Positions 11,511-22,100 of a DNA stretch of 64,000 nt are shown piece by piece. Numbering within the stretch: the first letter of the stretch is position 1; each line of letters begins with the position of its first letter. The notes beneath the pieces are model-generated. The model did no database searches. It was not told the origin of the DNA and saw nothing but the letters and a program-made list of their open reading frames with translations. The position numbers and the translations under genes were made by a program. The stretch covers positions 31,550,283 to 31,614,282 of the forward strand of contig JAQNBH010000017.1 of assembly GCA_028752905.1 (NCBI GenBank), given 5' to 3'. The DNA comes from Cladorhizidae sp. MBARI D1340-BT2 (taxonomy: Eukaryota; Porifera; Demospongiae; Poecilosclerida; Cladorhizidae).

Positions 11511-12490
11511 AGACATATAAACTCACAATAATACCACAGTATGTGGTTTATTAGACCATGAAGCACATCCACTAATTAGCAACTTACTCTGATGTTCAGG
11601 TGTGTCTTCCAAGAAGAAAAAAGGGGAAAATGAAGCGATAGATGACCGACTAAATTGTAGCTTGATTCTATTAGCCTGTAGCACTTCTTGCTTTGCTGTA
11701 CAATATAGCTAGTAGCTAATCACAGGACTACCATGTGACATTTATGACATCATGTACTTACACCTACAGCTATATTTAATTAAGGTGTGGTTAACCACCT
11801 CTGATGTCGTTAGCTATTAATCTGAGCAAAGTTGACGACAAACACTTGGCACACAAAATATTGGAGGGGCCAGGCCCCCAGCTGTTGAACATTGGGGGCC
11901 CAAAGCCCCCACAACCCTCGGGTTCCTACTCCATTGTATCTTATCTTCTTTTCTTCCCACACATAACTTTCGTCATATATCCATTCATCTTAATTTTACT
12001 ACCAGATTCAAACTGTCCCATGTATCACCATGACTAACCTGTTTCTTAATTTAGTACCATCTCTCTGTCCATACCTAACTTCGTAAATTATTCTTTTCTT
12101 CCACAGCAAAAAAAGGACAAAAGATCCTGTAAATGTTTATCTACTTGGTTCATTCTTGTTTCATTTGCTTTGCTCCATATGTTTACCACCCATAAAGAAG
12201 TGTTAATGGGTCACCCATTTGAAATAATGTGGGCTTACGTAAATAATGATTTAATCTTGATATTGCTGGGCCTGTTAAGGCCATCACATATGATATTACA
12301 GCACAGGGTCGGACTATTTAGTAACTAACCTAATAACAATCTATATTAAAAATCAACAGTACTTATAATAAAATTATCCAGTTATGAGTGTCCCACTGCT
12401 CAAGGAGGGGGGGATGGGAAGGGACCAAAAATAATTAAGTTGCAAGCAAGAGCACAGTAGAAATATCCGTCATCCTTTACTGTCAGCCAG
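11511..12490. other. No gene; GC-rich hairpin at about 11862-11925
   Basis: Two GGGGCC..GGCCCC-type motifs (ggggccaggcccc and gggggcccaaagccccc) form a strong hairpin, resembling the GC-rich ends of many hAT elements. It may be the 5' end of hAT-3. The rest is AT-rich with no recognisable coding sequence. Confidence 0.5.
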
Positions 12491-12496
12491 GACCGC

Positions 12497-14184
12497 TTGC
12501 AGAACTTTATTAGGTCTTGGTTTGTTGTTTGGCCTATTTCTGGCTTGCTTAACATGCCATCTGGTAAGGGATTGGGTCAGTTATTAACCCATTGGAAGCC
12601 TGTTTTCACTTGTGCAGTGCAGCCAAGTTGGTCTAGCTTCGAACATGGCTGGAAAAGGCTATGTACTTCACACAAATCTGCATCTCGTAACTTGTGTTCC
12701 TCTCTGCGAAATGGAGTAACATACATGGATTCACAATGTATTTCTCCACTTCTTTCATGCTGTCTGATAGCCCTGAGTAAGAACCCAGGAGTCCAACCAT
12801 TGACATTGGAAACACTGTGAAGAGCATTATTGTCAAAGCTGTCCTCTATGATACTAGAAGTGGTATCCAAGATGCAGCTGGGTCAATCCAGTTATGTGTG
12901 GGACAGATATCAGGCATAGAGGCTGCTGTTCATGCTGTGCATTCGTCATTTGAAAGAGAAGACAGTGAAGCTACACTATTGGTTGATGCCAGTAATGCCT
13001 CCAATAGTTTGAACCATCAAGTAGTCCTTCACAGCATCAGGAGACTCTGCCCTCCCCTGGCCACCATGTTAATCAACACCCACCAAGTTCTTTCACAGGA
13101 AGGAACTACTCAGGGAAATCCACTTGCTATGCCTATGCATGCCCTAGCAACCACCAACCTCATCAAGAAGATAAAAGGAAACGGCATGCGAGTGTTGTAT
13201 GCAGGTGATGCTTCAACTGTGGGGAAAATTGCTAACCTATGCATATGGTGGGATAAGGTAATTACTTCTGGGCCTGATTTTTGGTTATTCAGTTAATGCT
13301 TAAAAAACATGGCTAGCTGTAAGAGAACACACCATAGCTATTGCCACATTTGCTGACATAGAAGTGAACGTTATTGTCGAAGGTAGACTCTACTTCAGTG
13401 CCATCAGAGCCATCGGCTCACATCCTTTTATCACCACTTATGTGCAGTCCAAGGACCATGAAGGCAATCTACCTTGATGCACCTGGTTTCAATTGCTAAA
13501 ACTGAGCCCCATGTAGCATTTGCTGCACTCACTCAAAGGTTAACAAGCAAGTAGACTTACATGTGTTGTATATAGCTGCCACCCCAAAGATTAGATCACA
13601 CTTACAACTTTTGGATGACATCTTGAGCTCTGAACTCATTCCAGCCTTGACTGGCAGGCCAACTCCCAAATAACTCGGAATGTGGCCTGTTTGCATTGCA
13701 ATGCCAACTGGAATGGGGGGGGGTTGGGGGGGTGGGGGGGGGGGGGGGGGGGAGTGCTTGGGATTGTCATACCCAATGCTGATGATGAGTTCTCTGCCTC
13801 CATTGAGATTACTAAGTCTCTATCAAATGCGATCCTATCACAAGACCAGACTTACAGCTATGAAATTATTGCTGTCCAGATAGAATCCAAAGCATGCACT
13901 CACAAATTTTTTTTACAGAACCACATCAAAAGCAGATGAACTTGCTGAACAACAAACTAACAAAAAGTGGGCATTGGAAAAGTCCCAATAGAAGGGATCT
14001 TTCACATGGCTGACGACGGCTTTGGTCCAAGAGATGGGACCTTTCACATGGCTGACGACAGCTTTACCACTACAAGAACGTGCCTTCACTCTGCATAAGA
14101 GTGTGATGATGTTGTGGCCCTTAGTTATGGATAGCCTCCATCAAATACACCATCAACATCTGCCTGTAGCTGCAAGTTCTCAAC
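12497..14184 (+). pseudogene. Reverse transcriptase pseudogene of unresolved class (copy A)
   Basis: Frames in order give HGWKRLCTSHKSAS..LC, then an RT core at 12817-13296 (AAGSIQLCVGQISGIEAAVHAVHSS; LLVDASNASNSLNHQ; EGTTQGNPLAMPMHALAT; VLYAGDAST). A C-terminal part follows (ELIPALTGRPTP, a G-run, ILSQDQTYSYEIIAVQI, then a short duplicated TWLTTAL segment near 14000). I recognise this as an RT family widespread in cnidarian and sponge genomes, but cannot place it in a named retroelement class. The catalytic YxDD box reads YAGD, and the tract just before SQEGTTQG is deleted. Inactive. It is cut at 14185 by the deletion relative to copy B. Confidence 0.75.
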
Positions 14185-14185
14185 T

Positions 14186-14680
14186 ATGAGCCTACAGTTC
14201 AGACTTCCATATAATTATATATATCACCAAGATAAACATATTGAAGATCCCCTACCAAGCCTACCAAGAAAAATTATTAATGTAGCGAAGATCAAGTTTT
14301 CTTATACTAACTTAATGCAATATGTTTTGACACATGTTCAGAGTTATGGACAAGTTCTTGAGTGGGAAGTTGTTCCATAATATGATGGTGATGCTATAAT
14401 TATATATAATCTTAGAGGGTTTTTTCAATAGCTCACCTTTCTTCCAGAGTAAAAGTTGGCTTACATAATCCATCAACAACTATCTCAATAATCATCTTAA
14501 ATTTGCTCTATTGATGTTTTGGCTAGATATTCAGTTAGATGCTATAGCCTACATCAGGAACAAAACAGTTAGTGTGCATACCAGAGGAGTAATGCACCTT
14601 AGGCCAATAAGGCACTTCTCTACTTTCCCACTAAGATATAGGCTTCATGATTATTGGACTAACTTTCAGTAGATAACTGG
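14186..14680. repeat. Interspersed repeat block (copy A)
   Basis: The start (atgagcctacagt..agatcccctac) matches 32190-32260 in the same orientation. The part at 14500-14660 matches 32265-32400 in reverse orientation (complement of aagtagagaagtgcctta..ctgatgtaggcta). The family therefore occurs here in a rearranged form. It recurs in copy B at 61575-62080. Confidence 0.6.
14513..14557 (-). ncRNA. Degenerate hammerhead-like motif
   Basis: On the minus strand: CTGATGT, then an AGGCTA...TAGCC hairpin, then AAAACATC. The usual core bases CTGATGA and GAAA are altered, so cleavage is unlikely. It is related to the motif at 32358. Confidence 0.3.
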
Positions 14681-15820
14681 ACAACTTCTGATTGACATAA
14701 TAAATGTTATAGAGATTCACCTCTAAGGTTAGCAAATTAAAAGGTGCAAGATTGTGCTATAAATACATATTGAAATTAATATAGCAACCATTTCAATTAT
14801 GCTGCATAATATAGAACCCATTTGCTTTTTGATAAGGCAATATGCAGTGTTAGGTATATACTCTAACTTGTTCTACGAACAAAATTTTATTCGAAATATC
14901 TCTGAGAACAGAAACAAAATTACACCAATGAAATATGTGTATATATATTTATATAAAAATAATATATTATGCCTTGATAATTATGTACAAGGCAGATATG
15001 GGAATGCATATAATAAACTCAATTCCTCATGTATGATTCCTATAAAACCTAGCTAGATTAGTACTTGGATTTTGTGTTCAACAAAACAATCCTAAGCTCA
15101 ACAAATTAGAGTTAGTGCCAGTTACAAGTCAGCAGGACAGCTCATGACAGAGCAACTGCAGTCAGTGCTTCTCAAGTCAGAGCGGCTCTGTCAGAGTTCC
15201 AGTCAGGGCATTACCAGGAGACTTTGATTGAGCATTATTTTGTGATCATGGGTGAGTTAGTTTGGTTGGTATTGTTGTTGATGTTGGGTTCATGGAGAAT
15301 TGAACTCTTCAAATCGATCGGTGCCTTTTTTGTTCTGTTTAATCGCAGTGGCAACTGTCCTGATATTGAAGAATCTTTAACTGCAATCTCCTTCTAAATA
15401 TGGAAAGGGAAGAATAATAATCTAATAGAGAAAAGTATTTCATATCCCAATAGAAATATAGTTAAAGTTCCTTAATTATAACCATATAGTTCGGAGGTTA
15501 TGAAAACAACCTGTCCAATTGTAACCACACTCTCCAGGTGAAAATCTGCCAAATATATACTTGGAACATTTTTTTATTCATTAGAATGAAAATATAATGA
15601 GATACTGCAGGGTTACAAAATCTACAGAGGGATTAGATAATACTTCCCATTTCGATTAGGCGGTGATAGATATAGGACCTTGCTTCTCAGTTTATCATAG
15701 CAGAATAATCTCCAGAAAAGTAGGATCACAGAGATTAGCAACTTCTGGATGATTGGTTATTTAAAATATAAACTTAGTTTAAAAGCAGTGAATTTGCACC
15801 AAAATACTAACAATTTTTTC
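14681..15820. other. No gene recognised
   Basis: AT-rich sequence, nearly identical in copy B. A stretch at 15120-15220 has many short gtcag/cagtc repeats. A GTGAGT donor at 15252 and a good acceptor (tctgtttaatcgcag) at 15348 could splice, but the spliced frame closes after 11 codons. Confidence 0.5.
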
Positions 15821-15855
15821 CTGATGAAGGCTAGAGCATCCAGCCGATATATTGA
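15821..15855 (+). ncRNA. Degenerate hammerhead-like motif (copy A)
   Basis: CTGATGA is followed by the hairpin GGCTAGAGCATCCAGCC, but GATA replaces GAAA and the cleavage triplet is changed. It lies just downstream of the C2-gene stop codon, on the opposite strand. Confidence 0.3.
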
Positions 15856-15965
15856 CAGAGTAAAATTTCAAGGTGATTAATGAGGTCATTGTAACAATTA
15901 CAGGTCAAGACAAATTACAAGCATCCAACATCTTTCCCCATGAGCAGTATGCACATACCAGGAAG

Positions 15966-16172
15966 TCAATGCCATTTGAAAAAGTAGCCCAGCTCTATCT
16001 TATCACTTGCCTCTTTTTGGAGTTTAAACCAGAAGCCATTGACATCTTCCAAATTAATGTTGGATAGTGGGATATTAATTTCACCAAGAAGCTTGTCCTC
16101 TCCAAACCTCTCCCAGTCCCACACACACAGCTGGAGAGTGCATAGACCAATGCAAGACTGCTCAACATAGTA
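15966..16172 (-). CDS. C2 gene exon 10: C2A-3, second half and stop
   Basis: Acceptor ctgtatgcag. It encodes CTLQLCVWDWERFGEDKLLGEINIPLS and ends KIELGYFFKWH then TGA, which supplies the last strand of the C2 fold. A GCAAGT sequence at 16010, at the position homologous to the exon 4/7 donors, could act as a GC-AG donor, but no further C2 exon was found downstream, so a terminal exon is preferred. Confidence 0.7.
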   Translation of the reverse strand, partial: YYVEQSCIGLCTLQLCVWDWERFGEDKLLGEINIPLSNINLEDVNGFWFKLQKEASDKIELGYFFKWH

Positions 16173-19100
16173 CTGCATACAGAAATACAATTTTATATTT
16201 TAAATATGAACTACAATTACCTTCTCAAAGGCAAGTCAGGAATCTGTCATTATAGGACCAAACAAAGTTTACAGGTTTATTATTGTTGCTAGTGTTGTTG
16301 TTTTAGTGCTGTTGTTTCCTAAACAAATTCTAGGTTTGGTATAAGAAATACATAATTATGGGCCGGGTGGTTGAAAGAAAATGTTGAACGTTAGCAATAT
16401 ATCACAAACAGAGCGTACTTGATAGCAACACAACAATACATTATTACTCCAATAGTGTCATAACAAATTGTGTTTTAAGTTGTAGAGAGTTTGAAAAATA
16501 AGGGTAACTAAACTACTCAGCATTCAAAATTTTGACTAACCTGAAAGGTTTGCCTGTACACGGGATTTCTAGTATTCCTTTTAGTTTCAGTCCTTTTCTT
16601 GGGGTACTTGTATATTTCAGATATGATTGAAGCTCTGATATAAGGATTTGGGAACTTGTCTTGGTCAGCATGTGCTAACCCTCGTACTTTGTTGATGAAG
16701 ACTGAAAAGTGTTTATTGATGTGTTGGACACTCACAAGTACTTCTCCAGTTTCAGAATAATCCTTCAACATCGTCTGTAATATATTTTGACAAACTGAGT
16801 GATTATGAGGGAACTTGATAAAAAATTACAACAATGAAGTTATATAAGAAAATCATCAACAATAGAATTTTGGATTCACTCGCTAAAAGGATACGCCATC
16901 CCATATTGCAGTATGTTTGAGTTCTACTAACATTAACATTCCAATATCACTTAGAATTTGTATTATACAGACAAAGTTCATCCTAAACACTTGAATATTA
17001 CTTTAACTATGGTCATTAGTTGAATAAGGAATGCTCTTGTGTGTTTGTGATTTTCTTGACAGATAAAATAAAGCAGAAAGAGTTTATGCATGTCTGTAAG
17101 CCTAATTATGCAGCACATTAGTAGACAAACTTGGTCTATGTGATATACTCATGAAGTATGCCTACCTGAGATATGGCACCATATCTCAGATGTGATTTAA
17201 CTAATGAATAAGTTTGAAGAGTGATTTTTTGATAGTTGAGGCAGTCCTTTTGCTATATACTGACACTTTATACCAACATAAACTGATCTATGCCTTCATT
17301 TTCAAGAAATGATTGAGAAGAAGTTGATGCATAGAATATTGAACTTTGGGTCCCACTTTATACAATGGTATACAATGGTACAGTACACATACATACTCAG
17401 CAGTTTTAGTAGCCTACAAACTATGACACAGCAGTAATTCAGCCATTAGCACATCTTCTCTCTATGGAAATGGCATTTTTACTGGAACTGCTCTAATATG
17501 GTAACACAGCTAAGCTGTAGGGGAATTAATGGAAGTCTTTCTCACCTTGGAAATAGGAGAGGAAGCACAAGCCAAATTGTCACAATTCATGCTACCTTGA
17601 AGTTTCAGGCCCAATGTTGGTGTTGTTGTTACTGGTGGTGAGCTTGAAGAAGATTGGGATAACTTAGCTAATGGTGAGTTTGTTTCTCTCTCTTCTGATT
17701 TTGGTGAAAAATAACTTGTAGGTTTAGTTGGTATTGTTAGTGTGAGAGTGTTGGATGAAGGTTGGGACACTGCAAGGGCTTGGTTAGTTTTGTCTTTTTG
17801 CGTTGACTTGTTCATTATTTCAATTGTTAGTGCTGGAGGTTGAGGTGTGGCTAGGGTGTCCTCAATTGATTGGTTGTTATTGATGATAGGTGATGAAGAG
17901 GATTCGGGGGAAATGCTCTGTTCCCTATCTGGACTCGATAAATGTGGAATATTTGTTGATGTTATCAATGAATGCCAACATTCTACACACGTTCCAGGTT
18001 CCTTCAGCATTGCTTCCCAATGGCCGACTTCCTCTGAATTAGAATCCATTGAGAGGCCTAATTTAAGGCATCCTAGTACACCATCTTTAAAGAGCCTTTT
18101 CCGATTCTTCACACAAATGTCCAATGCTCTAGCAGATTTTAGTTCTCCCCAAGTGATATCCTTATAAGTAAATTCTTCCTCCCAAACAGGATTCAACTTG
18201 TTCCTTTTCACTTTAGTTTTCCTAAGGCCTTTCCTTGTCTTGTTTGGAAGTAATTGCATCTTGACATAGGAATTGGTACGCCCATTAGGGCCGACTTGGG
18301 GTAGATGTTTAGCCTTGTCAATTGTTACATGGAGTGCACCTCTTGTCGTATCAGCAACTGCCTCCGTTGTTGTTGTTGGACTAAACAACAGTTTTACGTG
18401 CAACATCCCATGATAAGTAGTGGGTATTTGGAGTTCAGAGGAGTCCTGATTATATGTAAAAATATATTATATAAATTTTAGGAATAATATAAAACAAAAA
18501 ACAATGACCAATGATAAAGAATTGAGATGTAACTGCTCTGTACCTTGTGGTTTAGTCCATACCATATTCTTTGATTCAAATCCACACTGGACAATGGAAT
18601 TTTAATCTCTCCAAGAAAATCATCCTTTTCTTTTGGATTAGAGTCCCAAACACTCAACCAAAGTGTGAACAAATGAAAGTCGGACTTCTCAATATGATAC
18701 TATGCAAAGATAATAAATAAGAATCTTTTTAAAAATGAGAAAAGCAATAGAGAAAGTTGTAATGTAAACTTTTTTAAACCCAGCATATGCAACAATGGTT
18801 TTTTTGTGCACCATATTATGTATAATGCATGAGTACTTCTCATTATATTACTTCCATAATCCATTAGATGTTCTTCTGATTGGTTATGCTATAACTGATT
18901 CCAAAAAAATTGTTCCAGAATGCAAATACAATTAGATAAAGTTTTGTATGTGAATCAATTCAATGAGCAAAACAAAGCTACAACACAGAACTAAACTCTG
19001 CTATGTCAATGACCAAACTTAAAAGAATGGAAATCGATTTTGGCTAGCACATTACACTTTCAACAGCAAAGGGTTACAGGTTGATTTCTGTTATGTAAAT

Positions 19101-22100
19101 GTTGCTATGAAGCTTGTTGGCAGAAGAGCTCGTAATAAAGATACTACCCATCTAGCCAGTTTTGACCATTTTAGCCAGCTTACATGCTAAAGAGGAAGTA
19201 CTTATAAACAACATTGCACTAAAATGTACTTCCCTATTCTACCACAATCTAAATGTTATAGAGATATTGTTGGCTAATTTTAGCTGGTGCAAACAAAAGT
19301 CAAGGATAATTTAAACATTCCTTGAGGACAGGCACATGTTATGGACCAACATGCATAAGAAACAGGAAGTTTAAAAAATTTCCCCCGTCAAATTTTAGCT
19401 GGTCAAATTTGGCTATAAAACAGTTAACCAATACTTATTGAGTATCAAGGTGTTTGCTTACGCATCGAAGAACAAAGATGAATTTTGATTTCTTTAGCAA
19501 CAAACCACACACACGTGTATATCATTGATTGATAAAGACCTTTTTTGGTGACTTGGCATTTAGCCTTGTTGGCCAGTCAACAACAGTTGATAATGGCCTG
19601 CATATGGTCCAATTATTAATTATTTGTTGTTGCTTGCATTCGATTCACATTGTTAACATTCGTTGATTATGTCACGTAAAGCTCTGCAAACCACATATTT
19701 CTCTTCTCTATACCCATTTGTATATTGAATTCATGAAAATTGTATTGCTCTAAATACCCCTGCTATATATTTCTCTGTACTCATTTGTACATTGAATTCA
19801 TGAAAATTCTATTGCTCTAAATACTCCTGCTATATATGAAGTCCATGTAACTCATTGCTGGTCATTTTCTTATGAAGCAGTTCCTGATTGGGATGTACAT
19901 AATATAGTGAGTATTATTGAAGGATATATTGATTGGAAATTGGTTTGATCATTGGTGCATTCAAAAGTAGTGCTATATAAAAGTAAATTAAATAACCAAC
20001 CTTAAAGGATTCCAGGAATGAAGTAATAGTAAACTTGTTCTTACTATATGCTTTACTCATTTGGAAGCATTTGTTATCCTTAGACAATAGACTGATCAAG
20101 ATGTAAGGGTCAGAAGCTTCCAGGCCTTTGGCAATATCAACAAATACTTCCAGGTAGTCATACACATAGATACATGTTAATCGAAATTCTCCAAGACCAT
20201 CCACATGATCTGCTGAACTTCTCTAAAGAGACATCCACAAATCATCGATAAATTCAAACAAAAGTATTCAAACAATTCGTTTTTATTGATATATTAATTA
20301 TAACTATATTAATGGCCTTTTGTGAAACTGAAGAATGAAATATTTTAAATGATCCATAGCATAAAGGTATAATGCACATGAGAAAATTTCAAATACTTAT
20401 TTGTGTTCAGGCCTTTCCCACTGTTGGTCCGAGAATGATCTTGTGTGTTTGTGATTTTGTTGACAGATAATTATTATAAGCAGAAAGAGTTTAAGCACGT
20501 CTATAAGCCTAATTATGCAGAGCATTAGTAGACAAACTTGGTCTATGTGATATACTCATAATTATTGCACCATATCTCAGATGTGATTTAACTAATTAAT
20601 AAGTTTGAAGAGGGATCTTTTGATAGTTGAGGCAGTCCTTTTGCTTCATACTGACATTTTATACCAACATAAACTGATCTATGCCTTCATTTTCAAGAAA
20701 TGATTGAGAAGAAGTTGATGCATTGAATATTAGACTTTGGGTCCCACTTTATACAATTGTACAGTACACATACATACTCAGCAGTTTTACTAGCCTACAA
20801 ACTACAGCCATTAGCACATCTTCTCTCTAATGGAAATGGCATTTTTACTGATATGGCTCTAATATGGTAACACTGCTATGCTGCAGGGGAATTAATGGAA
20901 GTCTTTCTCACCATGGAAATAGGAGAGGAAGCACAAGCCAAACTGTCACAATTCATGCTGCCTTGAATTTTCAGGCCTAATGTTGGTGTTGTTGGTATAG
21001 GTGGTGAGCTTGAAGAAGATTGGGATAACTTAGCTAATGGTGGGTTTGTTTCTCTCTCTTCTGATTTTTGTGAAAAATAACTTGTTGGTTTAGTTGGTAT
21101 TGTTAGTTTGGGAGTGTTGGATGAAGGTTGGGACAATGCAAGGGCTTGGTTAGTTTTGTCTTTTTGCGTTGACTTGTTCATTGTTTCAATTGTTGGTGCT
21201 GGAAGTTGAGGGTTAGCTTGGGTGCCCTCAATTGGTTGGTTGTTTGCATTTTTATTGATGAGAGGTGATGAAGAGGATTCGGGGGAAATGCTCTGTTCCC
21301 TATCTGGACTTGATAAATGTGGAATATTTGTTGATGTTATCAATGAATGCCAACATTCTACACACGTTCCAGGTTCCTTCAGCATTGCTTCCCAATGGCC
21401 GACTTCCTCTGAATTAGAATCCATTGAGAGGCCTAATTTAAGGCATCCTAGTACACCATCCTTAAAGAGCCTTTTCCGATTCTTCACACAAATGTCCAAT
21501 GCTCTAGCAGATTTTAGTTCTCTCCAAGTGATATCCTTATAAGTAATTTCTTCCTCCCAAACAGGATTCAACTTGTTCCTTTTCACTTTAGTTTTCCTAA
21601 GACCTTTCCTTGTCTTGTTTGGAAGTATTTGCATCCTGACATAGGAATTGGTACGCCCATTAGGGCCGACTTGGGGTAGATGTTTAGCTTTGTCAATTGT
21701 TACATGGAGTGCACCTCTTGTCGTATCAGCAACTGCCTCCGTTGTTGTTGTTGGACTAAACAGCAGTTTTACATGCAACATCCCATGATAAGGAGTGGGT
21801 ATTTGGAGTTCAGAGGAATCCTGATATATGTAAAAAATATATTATATAAATTAGGAATAATAGACCAATGATAAAAATTGAGATGTAACTGCTCTGTACC
21901 TTGTGGTTTAGTCCATACCATATTCTTTGATTCAAATCCACACTGGACAATGGAATTTTAATCTCTCCAAGAAAATCATCCTTCCCTTTTGGATTAGAGT
22001 CCCAAACACTCAACCAAAGTGTGAACAAATGAAAGTCGGACTTCTCAATATGATACTATGCAAAGATAATAAATAACAATCTTTTTAAAAATGAGAAAAT

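Larger units (their letters stand above)
1..16603 (+). repeat. Segmental duplication, copy A
   Basis: The left end of the window matches the sequence from 37134 onward in the same orientation, element by element, to the right edge of the window (A 16603 corresponds to B 64000). Differences are point changes and indels. Two large B segments are missing here: one at the junction 1767/1768 and one at 14185/14186. Copy A keeps about 208 bases (roughly 8933-9140) that B lacks. The copy probably starts left of the window. Confidence 0.95.
17035..20432. repeat. Intragenic tandem duplication, unit 2
   Basis: About 3.4 kb covering exons 6-8 with their introns, near-identical to 20433-23814 in both exons and introns. 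The junction lies where ggcctttcccactgttggtc changes flank (about 20430; the other copy at about 23810). Intron identity implies a recent event. Confidence 0.9.

Noticed and set aside
13700..13760. Gly-rich protein encoded at the G-run
   Set aside because: The Gly residues come from a homopolymer G-run of differing length in the two copies, inside an RT pseudogene.
15240..15400. Two-exon mini-gene on the plus strand
   Set aside because: GTGAGT and a good acceptor exist, but the spliced frame closes after 11 codons (MVATVLILKNL).
16005..16010. GC-AG intron donor (GCAAGT) in exon 10 of the C2 gene
   Set aside because: No further C2 exon was found downstream, and the unspliced frame completes the last C2 strand before a stop.
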